From positions 124,001 through 188,000 of the forward strand of contig MU404077.1 in assembly GCA_022695795.1 (NCBI GenBank): 64,000 nucleotides of DNA, in the 5' to 3' direction. Numbering within the stretch: the first letter of the stretch is position 1; each line of letters starts with the position of its first letter. A program made the position numbers and the translations under genes. Positions 1-13,135 of this stretch are shown here, piece by piece. This DNA is from Biscogniauxia marginata (taxonomy: Eukaryota; Ascomycota; Sordariomycetes; Xylariales; Xylariaceae). Under the pieces are notes generated by a model. The model searched no databases. It was not told the origin of the DNA and was given only the letters and a program-made list of their open reading frames with translations.

Positions 1-3000
1 GAGACCTATATGCACCAGCCGATAACATAACGGACCTCGACACATCACTGGGCCAACAGTCGTGACCACCTCGCACTGCATATGGGCGTGCACATACCCC
101 AGAGAACTGTGCCATTGGGAAGAGTGACACGGTGTTGCTGCTCCAAACCAATGGGATCAACTCTGACAACCCATCGCACCAATACAGAGCAGGGCGCGGT
201 AGGACAGGAGGACCGCTTAATGCTTCGAAATGCTGACAATGGGAGTTGGTCAATGACTTGAAATATCGGTCAGTAGGAGTCACGGGAATCGATAAAGAGG
301 CGGAAGACGAGAAGACGGGAGAAGAGAAATACATTACGGGGTTCGACACGATGTGGAAATGAGACCTGCGTTGACCGGCTCACCTGACCTCTGGACCGAC
401 TCGATGCCGTGGAACAATGTCGATGAAGGGGATGGAGAAGTCTAGGCCTTTGCCGATCACAACATACCGGGGGAAGTGGCCTCGAACCCCCGCTGCCGGA
501 TACACTGCGATGCTACGGTACGGCGGCACAAGGAACACCACGATGGGTGCATGGCCCGTGTTAAAGAAGGTTCGTCGATGGACTGGAAGGGTCCACGTTT
601 GGGGGAGGGGGCCTCCTATGCCGCCCCGACCATGTTGGGAGCACGTCAACTGGTTTCCAGAGCCCGCCTCCGCCTTTTCCCAGGGGTTATGCAGTGACAC
701 GACACGCGGCCACACCTGGAGAGTTGCTTCTCGGTAGGTTCCCTGCTGGCTCTTCACTGGACACAGAGGGGCGACCCCAAGCCACCACAGTAACGGCGTC
801 CTGGTATTGACCAGCCCCAGACGGGTACGATCGATCAGTTTCCTCCTGCCACGTTTTCCTCGATGACCTGGAGGGCCCGTGCCAAGAGAAAGAGAAGGGA
901 CAGAATGAGTGGGTGGATAAAAGCGGCCTGCATAATGCTCTCCCAACTTGTCTACCGAGAGACCTCATAATACGGGTTTCACAAGGCCGCCGCTGTGTGT
1001 TCCGAATTAACTACCTTTCCCTTTACAGTGTCGGTCTCTATCCCACGCGACCTACCTATTGCTTACCAGGTAGCTAATCTCGGGGGTGAGAGCCATCTAC
1101 GGATCTAGTCCATGACAGATAAGCAGCCCAGACGGCTAGGCACGGGAAGAAGCCACCCAACGGCGGGAAGAGGCTCGTGCTAGGCCGCTCGGTTTTGTAT
1201 ATCTGAGTCAGATGCAATTGATATCCGCACCTGGCCCAGTCACTATGGCGAAGCAGAAGGGAAGAAAGAGGTTTCTCCGAGGCCTCTTCAGCGTGTCCTA
1301 CCCATCCTAGTTGGATGGTGTCGACACTAAGACCGCGATCTACGTCGATACGAGGAGCCGCTCTAGACTAGTCTCTCTGTATGTGTGCAGCAGCTGGCTT
1401 ACGCACCATGTGAAGTGCGAAGTGGCATCGCAGGCGGCGTTCGGAGAGTCTGGCCCGTTTGGAAATGTTGGTTGTTGGAGGAAAGAGGAGGGGCCAGGGT
1501 GATGGGCTTCAAGAGGTTTTCGCGGTTCTCGGTAGGCAAGGTTCGTACCTAGACAAGGCAGGAGGTACCTAGGGTATAGGTGGGTGTGCTGTCCACTGGC
1601 CCTCACCTTTTCGAAGACCGGGTTCTTTCCGGTATGTAACGTCCCAACAAAACACTCTGTACGTAGGTACCTGTAGGTACCTCGGCTGCCCACCTACATA
1701 CTACCTATGTACCTAGTTTAACTTATGTATGCACTTCTCTAGGTTAGTGGATAAAACAGCCGAAGTCGGCATGAATTATGCCTTCCCACCTTCCTCCCTC
1801 AACCTTGCTACATATAGTAGGTATACATAGTTATATACTTACTTTGTATACTTCTTCTTACCCAACCCAGCGAACAGCAGAGAATGGATGGGTCAGGTCG
1901 GCTCGGGTCGATTGAGGTTCAATGCGTGGGTGGGAACATAAAGTTGAACAGAGAAACAAACAGACAGCTTTTCTTCGACCCAGTATCCCGCAGTGGAGAG
2001 GGGTAGGGGTAGGGGCAGGGCAAAAGGGGGGGGGGGGGGGGACTTAACGGAATGGATTAATATCAGATTTTTTTTTATCGATAGAAAGACAAGATTTTGG
2101 TCCCATCCATTTTTTTTTCCTTCTGTCTTTTGCCCCTCCTTCCTAAATCTAGGTAGGCACAATATCAGCATACCTTGATACCTAGTTAGTTAGACCCAAG
2201 GTGGTTTTGGTTTGGGATAAGAGCATCTCCGTTGTCGGGATTTGCAATAATCCTCGGGGAAGGGTTTATGTTCTTTTGGAGGGGAGCCAGGAGGGGGGAT
2301 ATGAAGGGGGGCAAAGGGGGGTTTGCAGATGGGTTGATATTTTTTTTTTTCGTTCCCGTCCGGGGTTTGATCGCCTGCCACTGCTAAGATCGATTTGGTT
2401 CCCGTCCTGTATGTAGGCATGTATTGTGGTTCGGGCGGGCGGGCAGGCGGCAGGAACCGCAAAATCGAACAGGTTACGTAGGTAGGTATTTGAACATACA
2501 TTGATGTACGTACCTAAGGAAGTTTAATATGTATAGCTGGAGTTGACCTAGGTTGGGCATTGGTATAGGCGGGCGTGCTAGTTCATGTATATAAAAAGTA
2601 TAGCAAGTACCTACATAATACCACCGTATTACTTATTTTATATTTACCTCTTAACAACTTAATATATTAAATATAATATAATCTATACAATATAATAACT
2701 GTATATATAACAAACATAGGAGCCGCGTATGCTTAGTATTTATAATATATACTTGAAATGTAGACCGAAGAACGGCTATGTATGTATTTATGCACCCAGA
2801 TATAAATATGTACCTATATACTACATACCTAGGTAGATATAGGTAGATATCTATCTATCCAGCTCCAGAAACTCCCGAGAATCGAATGATTTAACTAGGA
2901 ACACGAAATCTTCACATGATAATTTGTGCTATTGCAAGTTACATACATGTGCCGCTCTCCTCGTCTCTTTACTCAGCCAGCCCGTTTTGTTCCCCTCCTC

Positions 3001-4599
3001 CCTCCTCCCTTGCCTTGCCTCCTCTCATACTCATCCCCTACCTCACTAACCTGCTAACGAGACGGTAATAACTAGGATAGGCGGGTCGTATGATTGCGCA
3101 TTCCCCCCCTCCATTGGCGTAGACTATACACTAGGGTAGGGTTCTACGCGTTCTAATGTATCATGACGAGGTCGGCTTACTTTTTTCTGTCTTTGTCTTT
3201 CTCTAACAATTGACTATGTATCTAAGTACGTACATAAGGCACTTAGTCTATCTAAACTAACCTAAGCTACTGACCTATCTACTTACCCTATATAGAACTA
3301 ATCTTCTAACCTACCTACTATTACTACTACTACTACTACTACATTCCGCCTTCTCGTTGGTTCGCTTGCTAGCTACATGTAGTTGCCGTCCTGCTAGAAG
3401 TACAATACATACTACAAGGTCATTAACAGACCGACAACCAACCAGCTACCTATCCTATCCCATCCCACCCAGTGCTAGGCCGGTTAACCTATATACATAC
3501 ACATAATCGAATAATGGAAAAGAGAAAATAAAAACATGAGGGTTAAACTCAAGCCTACTCCTCGGGAGGGCTTATTAGGTCAGACATGAAAAGAAGAACA
3601 TAGCCGAGAGAAAAGTACGAGGAGAGATCTTGGTGGTGGGAGATGAGATGTTCGACAAACCCCGTTCTCTTTGACCGAAATTCTTTTGTTCACTCCTGCC
3701 CTTTTCCCCTTGCCTGTCCATACCACGAGATACATAGATGGATAGAGTAAATAGATAGGCTAGACCCTTACCCTCCCTCTCGTGATGATATAGCATAGTA
3801 TATACACCCGGAGAACAAAAGTAAGAAAGATATTTCATGTCTTCCCTTCCCTTTCCCTCTTCCATCACGCATCCTAACCAGTCAAGACCCTTCTGTCCTA
3901 CCTTTCCTTCCCTCCGAAATCCTGGCCCAGTGTTTTTCTTTTTGGTCAGTCGGAACCGGAATGAAGACTTTTGGACTCCCAAAACTCCATCCGATGTTCC
4001 ATTGGAACCTTTTCTCGTTAGATCCAGCAACAGAAATCTGGGTCATAACGTAACGTAAAACGTAAATGTACGTGTTGATGTAAACTCAGTCATGGTCATT
4101 GAATCGAACCCTCCTCTTATTATTTTTTTGTTTTCTTTTTTTTTTGTTTATTTGCCTCGTTAGCCGTCGATATGCTGCAACACCTGCCTTGAACGCAATA
4201 ACTTTTTTTCTTTGCAAAAAGAACTCGGGGTTGCAACTCGACCGCCCACCGTGGGTATATAATGTCCGTTGTCTCGACGATATATGCTTTCGTAATTAAA
4301 GAAATTCGATAGTTTTTGATCCTTTTCGCCCTGGGGTTTCCTTATCTCTCGGTAGAGAGCTGTGCTGTTATTTTTCACCTGAACATCATCCATTACTGCC
4401 TCGCAACGAAAACCATGTAGCCACCTCGCTTCAGTGGCCTGGGTATCATAGTGTCGCATTACCCCTTTTTCGCCTTTCCCAATTAGATCCCAATGCAAGC
4501 GATTCGGTTACGGCTTTTCCATCATTGCTGGTGAGTTGACTATCGCCGAGTTCGCATGCGTGACCTTCATGCCGATGCCTTGGATTATTGACTATTCCA
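1..4599. other. Gene-poor spacer, no supported gene
   Basis: No open frame here shows a recognisable domain. The longest is a 188-codon minus-strand frame at 380-946. It overlaps an equally open plus-strand frame and has no motif I know, so I do not call it a gene. The stretch from 1,500 to 3,550 is AT-rich and holds many short CCTAGG/AGGT blocks, homopolymer runs (poly-G near 2027-2040, poly-T near 2070 and 2340) and a TAC microsatellite. The last few hundred bases before 4,600 would contain the 3' untranslated region of kapC. Confidence 0.6.
3316..3342. repeat. (TAC)n microsatellite
   Basis: A run of about eight TAC/ACT triplets lies in the AT-rich spacer upstream of 3,350. It is a simple repeat with no sign of coding. 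Confidence 0.8.
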
Positions 4600-6077
4600 T
4601 CACCTCATGTTGCTCGTGTCAAAGGAAAACTGAGTGGGGAAAGCCATCGACGCGCTCAACCCGAACGGATCCCAGTCCATGGCTGGGTCGAGAAGTTGAG
4701 TCATGGACGGATAACCTTGAGATTGCGTCTGCCCGCCATGCTCGGCGGAGGCTGTCGACTGTTGCGCGGAGGCCCCGGTCGTCGTCGGTTGCATCGACAT
4801 ACCAGACTGATGGGCGACTGAGTATGCCGAAGGATAAGGCCCCGGACCTGGGGTATCCGGCTCGGGTTCGTCCATCATGTCGGTCGGCGCATCGTACTCC
4901 TGTTCTGTACTCACGGGTTAAGCCTAGGACGACAAAGTTCTATTAAAGGGGGGAAAAAGCGGGTTAACTTGCCGAGCTGCTGGAAATGATTCTGGAATGA
5001 CGGCGTCGGGTAAAACGCAGGCGGCCGGGGAACCGAGGTTGGATGTTGAGGCATCATCGGTTGACGCGAGCCAGCCGTCATCCCAGGCATCGGGGCAATC
5101 GGCTGTTTCGTTCCTGGAGGCATTGGCGGTCGCATACTGGGGTGGTCCGAGGTCGTCGGCGAACTAGCCGACACATGGTTCCCGTAGGGAGGTGTGGGGT
5201 TAGTAGGAGAAGCTGCATGGGAAGGGGGCGTCGGCCGTGTCTTAGGCGACGCTAGAGACTGCTGTAGACCGGCGGGCGGTGGTAGAGAGGTGATACCAGG
5301 CTCAAGCTTGGGGGCAATGCTGGAGCCGGACCTGCGCGAGTGGTGGTGTCTGTTCAGAATCGCCCGCTGTATTGGTGGCGGTTGTACCATATTCTGGGGC
5401 ATATGAGTTGGACCAAGATTTGGACTGCCAGTTTTGGCACGAAGCTCAGCTTGAACATCAATACCTGAAGATAGTGGGTTAGCCTGCTAGTGTCTTATTA
5501 CTTGACGACTATCAATGGAGACGGCTCACCTTTTTCAAGAAGAATTCGTTCAAGGAGAGAGTTTTTGTAACGCAGCATGAGGCATTCGTCAGCCGCGCTG
5601 CGGTGAGCAGCTTGCAAGTTGGTCAAGTTAGACTCGTGGACTTTGATGGTGTCTTCGAGCTGTTTGATATATTCGGTCCGGCGTTCTCTGAACGCCGCCT
5701 GTGCCTGGCGGTTTCTCTGCTTGCGTTCTTCTGAAGTCGCATAGATCTGTGTAGTGGTGTAAGCTTTGAACCTCGAAACTCGAACCTCGAACCGACTCAA
5801 CTCCACATTCTCTCAGTCTACATCACAAAGCTCCACTGAGCATGAGTGAGGCGAGCGAGTGAGCGGGTGGCGGGAAAATGGCTCTAGAGAGATACGATGC
5901 CATAATGATAAAGTAAGAGATTTGACTTACAGGCTTGCGCCCACCTTTGCGCTTCACTGGCTGGTTTTCTTGCGGGACGGAGGGGCCAAGGTCATTGTCG
6001 GGAGTCGATGCTAAGGACTCTTCCGAGTCCTCCTTGGGATGTTCTTTCTTGTCAATGGACATCTTGTCGTCGGACAT
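4600..6077 (-). CDS. kapC: KapC-type bZIP transcription factor
   Basis: This is a nuclear DNA-binding protein of the fungal KapC family of AP-1-like bZIP factors. Four exons join in phase: 6077-5931, 5746-5530, 5464-4973 and 4904-4600, giving 386 residues. The basic region at about residues 54-75 has the RNRQAQAAFRERR signature. The zipper follows, containing the family's DECLMLRYKNSLLERILLEKG stretch. The C-terminal two-thirds is rich in Pro, Ser and Gln, as in a regulatory or activation region. The ATG at 6077 is preferred because the next residues (MSDDK) look like a natural start; an in-frame ATG at 6119 would add 14 residues. Intron 3 (4905-4972) reads best as a GC-AG intron, because the GT choice breaks the frame. 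KapC targets are poorly known; a role in stress or development is family inference. Confidence 0.9.
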
Positions 6078-9000
6078 GACAATGGTCAAGGACAGGAGAC
6101 GATCACCGCACGGCGGCAAACGCCTCTCAGGATGGGGGATGTTGGTGTCGTCGACAAGACGGGCTCTGGTGGTTGGACCCGGACCTCGTCAACGGATATT
6201 GTGTAAGTGAGATGGCAGCGCAGAGGCTGTGACCCCCGAATAAAGACAAGGTAATGGTGATGGGCCTAGGTTAAAGGGTACGGCCGTGAAGCGCGCGCAT
6301 GCAGCGCTAAATGGCAAGGTACATAATCCGGGGGAAACCGGGGATCCAGGAGACCGGGACGAGAGATCTCTCTCAATTGAGAGTGTAGTAATGGTTCCGG
6401 CCCAGGGGGGAGATGCTCAGTGGTCTCTGGCGGCGCGGCAGCGACAGAGATAGACAACGATAAGGGAGGGCAATGGACCGTGTGTGTTGATGACGAGTTG
6501 TGGTGAAGTAAAAGGAAGGGGAACCCGTTGGTGAGTTTTATGTAATTGAAATGGCCTCGGTGGCTTTGCTAGGAGAGAAAAAAGTTCAGCCAAATGGCAA
6601 TTTTCCCTTTCTTGTACTTGGTGTACCTGGTAGGGGCCGCATCCAGATTTAGCATGAGCTCGACCACCCCGCCAGGGAAGAGACGGGCTTGGGGCCCCAG
6701 TTTATTACCATTTGTATGTACTTACCTAGGTAGTCTATTGTACTGCGGTACAGTACATACAGCAGGTACATCTCGCTATTACCAGGTACATGCATGTACT
6801 GTACTCTTCTTACTTGGGTAGTGCCAACCCGCTGCGGAGCTGCTGAATAAGGTTTAACTTCTATTCTATTTGGCAGTTGTCCGCCCTCCTGGCTCTGGTT
6901 CTGTGTGCTGTGCTCTTCTTCAATGCTCTCTGTTCTTTGGCTGTGCTGTCCCCGGTACCCAAGGTTGCTTTCGTGTCGCCAAAGTTACCGTGGCCAGCTC
7001 CTGTCCTGTCCCGGCGACAATTTACTCTAGGCACCTCGAATAGTGAGCTAGGTGGTGGATACAGCGCTGCCCGTCGACTCGATCCAAGCGGGTACTGAAC
7101 TCTGCTCCAAGGGGGTTATTGCGGGGTCGTAAATGCGCGCTGGAAGCACTGCACATGTGTAGCGCTGAGAGCACACTAACCTCACATGTACCCTTCCTCA
7201 AATTGCAAGATGACCCCAGTGCTACATGTAGGTACCTGTCTGACAACGAGTCCAAGTCACCCGTCGAGCCCGCTCAGCACGTTGACGCCGTTACTGGATC
7301 AGTTGCGGCGACGCATCCAGTACGATTGCGAGGAACAACGACCACCTTTGACAACAACCACAACAATGCACGGTGCGTACGATGGAGTGTGAACCCGGGC
7401 CAGGTGTGTTCTTGTTTGTAGACGAAGTTTCCGTGAAAATCTTGAAGTGGGGAGAGAAAAAGCGAGAGAGAGAGAGAGAGGGTGAGAAAACCACCTATGT
7501 ATTAGTGACCGGTTGTTTGAATAAGTCAGAATACGAAGTATATAGGAAGTAGTGCATAGTCGCTCCTCAGTTTTCAATAGAGAATAGCGGAGTTACCTGA
7601 AAAGCTACAGGAGGACGGGTATTATACAACCTCAGTTTGTTTCCAGTTGGTTAACTTCTTCTCTTCTTAACATTTCAATACTTTCCAGTCTTGCGTCCAA
7701 TGTTTTTTTCTAACAAAAAATTCAAAGTTCTGCGCCGATGAATTTCTGAGATCAAGGACCCTGAATAGTGCGTCAAAGTTACAAGATCTGCTGTTCTTTA
7801 GCTCGTAACCGCAGCCCATACCGGGAAGTGGGCTGGGCTAGCTAGGCCTATACAAAGGACCTTGCTCGAACGTCGTCATCCACCTAAGTAGGTAGGCTTT
7901 AACCTACCCATACTCGTCCGTTCTATTTTCCTGGCTTCCCTGGCTCCGGTTCGGAACATACCTTTGGGCTTAGCCAAGGGTCCTCTTGAAACGCGGCGTG
8001 GCAGTTTTGCAGCAACTGTCCTGTCTGACACAATGCCTAATGTATGGGCTAATATCTTTAAACGGCCGCTCGTAGAATTACTTCAAGTCCCCGTGGCCTC
8101 TTGCTCCAGGAGCTACTAGCTGCATGCGCAATTTCGGTATATCAAGGCTAGCTAATGATACTCGGCTGGGACTAATGACGATCATGCGGCATTTCGAAGA
8201 GCTCAGCTACCTATTATCCCGACCCCGTGACGTTGGCGTGCATGGAAGCTTATAATGGTACGGTGAAGTTTTGCGTCTCTGCTGGATTGAACGATCCCTC
8301 CTCCAAGGTAGTCCTCGCGACGGTACGAGATGAAGCTGGTTTCATCTCGAACGTGGCTCTACTTGATCGCAGGTGACATTGCATACCTAGGCCCGGTCCA
8401 ATTCGTAAGAACCCATGAATTCGGTAGTTCACCAACCTAGCCTATTGTGTACATACGCAATCCACACAATGCTAATAGTCGGTCCCTGGCAGGACTGTGG
8501 ACCGAGACTTGTAGTGTAGGTATCATGTATCTCGTTCCTCAAGTTCGAACCTTTCTGGCCGGTGTAGCCCTGGCCATTGCTTGGAGCTTATGACACTTCA
8601 ACAAGTTTGCCCTGCACCAGACACTTACTTATTACTGGAGGAGTGGAGCTCGCAGCTCTTTGGAATAACAACTCTGGGCTTGCATTGAACACTAGTGTCA
8701 ATAGGCAATGCGTCCTTGATATATCGAACACCGCTTGCTTGCACTTGCTGACTTGGCACTTGTAAGGTGAAGATTGTGAAAGCTGGGTACATAACTCCCG
8801 GGGAATCGGAGTAGCACGCGACTCGAGGTCAGAGGCTTGCCGTCTGCCAGCGGTGACTTGCCCGACTGCGACTGGATCCGGTAATTCTTGTTCGAGGTTG
8901 GGAACTCGAGCCACCACGATGCCTTTGCTCCCATGGGTTGGCAAACATGGGAAGCCTATGGGAAAGAGTGAGAGCACCGGCAGGCAGGTGGGAAGGATGG

Positions 9001-11896
9001 ATGGGCCGGTCGGTGTGCCCGGCGAAACAAGCCAGAGGAGAGCTTCTGACGCCGAGAAGCGGCTTGGGTACCGTCCTGCGTTAGAAAAAAATTTGCTTGG
9101 TCACCTGGTCTACCTAGAGGCTGGCAAGGGCTGGGAAAGGTATGAACTGTCTTTCGCGTTGTCCAACTATAATTGCTCAAGTCTCATGTACCTGAGCGCT
9201 ACTATGCTACTAATATAGCAACCATCAAGCTTTGATCGGCACGCTGGCCGGGCTTCACGATACCTAGATGTAAGCTTCAGTGTTTTGTTTCCCACAGTCA
9301 AACATCCTGAAGGAAGTCGATGGGCCAGGTAGTTTGATTGTCTGTGCCGGGGCCAGAGTTTTTGAAAGCAAGGTCTCGCCGGAATGGTAATAGGAGCAAC
9401 AATATGGCCTTGGTCCGAGATCGCAGACAGTAACGCAGCAGTGTAGAGGAAGAGGCTGGTGAGTGTGTGCGGGGATTGATGATTTTGCATCTCCGAGGAG
9501 AATGTGGGGCTCTTTCTGGAAATCTTCTGATTAAGGAAGTCCAGGCGAGCTGCGGGGATCATGGGAGGATTCGCTCGGCCAATCAGGTCGCACCTCACCT
9601 GCTAGTTCAGGCACATCGGAGACCGCAGACTGGGGACGAGGCGAGGCGGGACAGCCACTAACAGGACAAGGATTGCTGGTGCTGCGTGGGACGTACGGTA
9701 CGTACCTACTACATCACGCCTTAAAGATTTGGACCCCAACTTGGGCCGGGGGTTTTTCTTCCAACCCGCCTTGCAGCCGGATCGTTTTGTTTCAAACATC
9801 ATCGCTGCTGCAAGTTGCTCCCACCAGTCACATTATCAGCATCATAGTTTGCCCTCGCGTTTCAATTCGACAATGGGGATTATCCTGCTAGCTTCGAGTC
9901 GGAAGCAAAAATTTATAGTGGGCTTCCAATCCTCCTGCATGCAGAGCTGTCAGGTACCATCGTCAATGAATGGAAATGGCCCTCTAAATAAGTCCGCAAT
10001 GCTACTCTTCCTACCGTTCCTATTCCTCCTCGTCCTCGTCAGACGAGTCATCTGCAAGCCGCTCCACTTGAAGCATTAGAGCTTGGCCCCCGTCCTGTAA
10101 CCGTACGGCCGTATGGAGTACAGCAGCGTGGTTGGAAACTCCTTCGACTCCTACATCATGCAGCCTTCGCAGTTCGCCTACTGTGTGTGGCACTCGACAC
10201 CAACGCTTTGGGATTCGGTATGTCTACGAAATACCCATGTCCATGTCCGTGTCAGCCTCATGTCATTGGTCGCGACGATGGAAGCGAACATCCTCGAGAC
10301 GATGCTTGACACCTTCTGGAAAATTTCTAGCGTTGTTCCAGAACCCCGTTGCGACTCACGTGTGCCAAGCCTGCACTATCGGCCTTTCTTAAACACCACA
10401 CGATAGACCTCGCCTGATCTAGCTTGGTAGGTACATATCGAGCCGGCCGAATGTCTCCTGTCCCGTCGTAAGTCTTGCGGTTAAAACGAACTAAATAATT
10501 ATTCCCCCCCTCCCCCCCCGACTAGACTACGTATAGTAGTACGCGTAGTAGGCCGAGATAAAAAGTCTTTCGCGTCGCTGAGTTCCGACGCGAGGTGCCG
10601 ATAAATCCACCTCCAACAAATCCAAACTCGCCTTTCTAATGTTGAATCAGCCGCCACTCTTCGAAGGGCGTTTGTTGTCGTAATTGGCGCAGCCCGAGTA
10701 ATCCGGACCTTATCTTGTCCATCGAGTCATCAATATATCTACTTATGATATCCTTGTTGAAGGTACCTTCCCAGGTTCTAACAACGCCACCTATCCCCGG
10801 GGGGTTTTTGGAGCGCATCGACAGCCTCTACCCTTTGTTGGCCTCTTCATCTTCTACTGGTGTTTGCCAGCAATCACAATCTAAGACAGTAATAGCAGCG
10901 CAGCCTATCTTTCGACTCCTAAAGCTGACCGAGCCCGGGTACTTATCTTTGAAGCAAACGAACTCTTTTACTTCTCGTCCCGTTTACCGACCTCTGCCTT
11001 ACGATGCTGTGTGCCTGAACTGCTTTCTAGAGATTACCTATTCATATGTGCCTAACAATCATGCCGCATGTGGACTCGGAAAATCATGGTCTCTAAGTCT
11101 TGAACTCTTACCTACTGGAACCCGTGTACCGGGACTCATTCGGGTTTGAATCACTGTATAGAACAAAATGGAATACGCAGAAACTCTAATATGATTATCT
11201 ATGAACTGTTCGGATTACTCTATTCCAAGCACCGGGCTGACGTAGAATTATCGACATGACAAGTTATAAAGAGTTGACTTTCGGTTGTTTGGACGACCCC
11301 CAGAGATGAACCTTGAGTTTGAATACCACTGCCTAAACCTCAGCTACTTCAATGATCGAGCCTACAGGCGATATATATAGGAGGTTCCATACTCTCATTA
11401 GACTAGAATGTAAAATCTCACCCTGCCCCTAGATTCCGATCCAGTTCATGAGCCCTGCTTTCTTGTTTAAACCTATCTTGCCCGAGATCGCTCTGAAGAC
11501 TGTCACGCCCAAGAGCAAAGGCAGATGACAAAGAAACTTAGACTTTCCTTAGATGCGCTAAAAGGCTTGCGCGAACCAACAATCACACGTATCAGGTAGA
11601 TAATCCAGTTGATTCGAGGACTCCGTGCTCCTTCACTTTAGTCAAACATTGCCAGAGAAGAAAAAAAAAGTTGGGTGTTATTTGTTAAGAAGGTATATGA
11701 GCTTTCATGATCCCCTTTTTCTTTTCTCTTGTCGTGCCTTACATCATGATCCTCATACACGGCATTGAATCCAACAAATCAAGCGACTCTCCATAATATC
11801 ATTCATCATCCAACATAGAACTTCATTATGAATCGTGTATCCCCTTACCCCTTGCCCCCTTTTTTTTGTAGCCTAGATAGGTAGGTAATGAATTTT
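6078..11896. other. Long spacer, kapC promoter side, no supported gene
   Basis: About 5.8 kb without a gene I can support. The kapC promoter must lie just above 6,100. Short AGGT/CCTAGG blocks occur near 6,726, 7,884, 9,110 and 11,870, and a GA microsatellite lies at 7463-7481. Open frames of 60-144 codons occur on both strands (for example 10715-11149) but overlap one another and show no domain, splice structure or codon pattern that I trust. Confidence 0.55.
7463..7481. repeat. (GA)n microsatellite
   Basis: A run of about nine GA dinucleotides in non-coding sequence. Confidence 0.8.
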
Positions 11897-13135
11897 CTAC
11901 TTAGCATACCCCGTGGCCCCCTTTACGACGGCGAACGCGCCGCCGCCCCTCCCGAACATCTCCCTGACGTCGGCGACGAGCTCCGCGGGGCGCTCCCACG
12001 CGGCGAAGTGGCCGCCGCTCTCGTGGTCCCGCTCGAAGACGACCTCGCCGAGGGTGCGCGACCACGTGCTCGGCAGCACGTGGATGTCCATGGGGAAGTG
12101 GCTGAACCCGAGCTTGACGCCGGGGGACCAGGTCTTGAGGCGGGCGCGGTCGAGCTTCCCGGGGCGCCCGTCCACGTTGTGCGCCGTCTCGTAGTAGATG
12201 CGCACGCTGGCCGCGGGCCCGGCGGCGGCGAACCAGTAGATGCTGATCCAGGTGCAGACCTCATCGTCGGCCCAGGCGTACGCGTCGGTCCAGTCGTGCA
12301 GCTTCTCGTAGACCCACGCCAGCAGCGCGGCGGGGCTGTCGGCGAGCGCGTACCCCAACGTCTGCGGCTTGGTGGACTGCGCGAGGTTGTAGCCGCGCCC
12401 CTCCTCCTCGAACCAGCGCGTGCGCGCGACGCCGCGCCGCTCGCGCGCCGAGTACGGCAGCGTCGCGTGCTGGAGCGCCAGGAGCGGGTTCCGCAGGAGC
12501 GAGGGCGCGTCCGCGCTGTCCATGTTGATGTGCGTCGCGCGGCAGTGCCGCGGGTACAGGTGCGCGAGCGCGCGGCTGACGTGGCAACCCCAGTCGCCGC
12601 CCTGCGTCACGTACTCGCCGTAGCCGAGCCGCAGCATGAGCTTGTGCAGCGTCTCGGCGTACTGCTCCGTCGCGAACCCCCGCTGCCGCGTGCCGGCGGA
12701 GAAGCCGAAGTTGGGCAGCGACGGCGCCACCACGTCGAACGCCGGCCCGCCGTCGGCGCCCGAGGTCAGGGGCCCGATGATCTTGAGCACCTCCGCGAAG
12801 TGGCCCGGCCACCCGTGGATGAAGAGCAGCGGGATCGCGCCCGCACCTGAGATTGCGCTGCGCACGTGGACGAAGTGGATGGCTAGGGGCTCGAAGCCGT
12901 CGCACTGGATGTCGGTGGTGAAGTGCGGGAGCCGGTTGAGCTCAGCCTCCGCTTTTCGCCAGTCGTGTGTCTCTTGCCAGTACTTCGTCAGCCGCTTGAC
13001 GTCCGCGAGCGGCGCCCCCATGTCCCACCCCGCGCCGTCGAGCTCATCGGGGAACTTGGCGAGGGAGAGGCGGAGCTTGAGGTCGTTGATCCTCTCGTCG
13101 TCGATGGCGATGGTGAACGGCTTGATATCTGCCAT
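11897..13135 (-). CDS. Epoxide hydrolase (EHN / alpha-beta hydrolase family)
   Basis: A single uninterrupted frame encodes 412 residues, the usual length for fungal epoxide hydrolases of the microsomal type. The N-terminal EHN region (about 3-115) includes the [10 protein letters not shown] stretch. The oxyanion motif HGWPG lies at 107-111. The nucleophile is expected to be Asp181 in GGDWG, and the catalytic base His376 in GGHFAAWE. Asp350 in SHFPMD sits where the charge-relay acid lies in the Aspergillus enzyme, and Tyr314/Tyr315 could activate the epoxide; these two are inferences by position. The enzyme opens epoxides to vicinal diols, for detoxification or secondary metabolism; its substrate cannot be read here. 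No signal peptide is evident. The frame is much richer in G+C than its flanks, with strong C/G third-position use, and no cluster partners lie beside it. Confidence 0.93.
   Translation of the reverse strand: MADIKPFTIAIDDERINDLKLRLSLAKFPDELDGAGWDMGAPLADVKRLTKYWQETHDWRKAEAELNRLPHFTTDIQCDGFEPLAIHFVHVRSAISGAGAIPLLFIHGWPGHFAEVLKIIGPLTSGADGGPAFDVVAPSLPNFGFSAGTRQRGFATEQYAETLHKLMLRLGYGEYVTQGGDWGCHVSRALAHLYPRHCRATHINMDSADAPSLLRNPLLALQHATLPYSARERRGVARTRWFEEEGRGYNLAQSTKPQTLGYALADSPAALLAWVYEKLHDWTDAYAWADDEVCTWISIYWFAAAGPAASVRIYYETAHNVDGRPGKLDRARLKTWSPGVKLGFSHFPMDIHVLPSTWSRTLGEVVFERDHESGGHFAAWERPAELVADVREMFGRGGGAFAVVKGATGYAK

Noticed and set aside
380..946. 188-codon minus-strand open frame
   Set aside because: No domain or familiar motif, and the opposite strand is equally open over the same bases.
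11888..12850. 320-codon plus-strand frame
   Set aside because: Shadow of the epoxide hydrolase caused by its high G+C; the minus-strand frame has all the family motifs.
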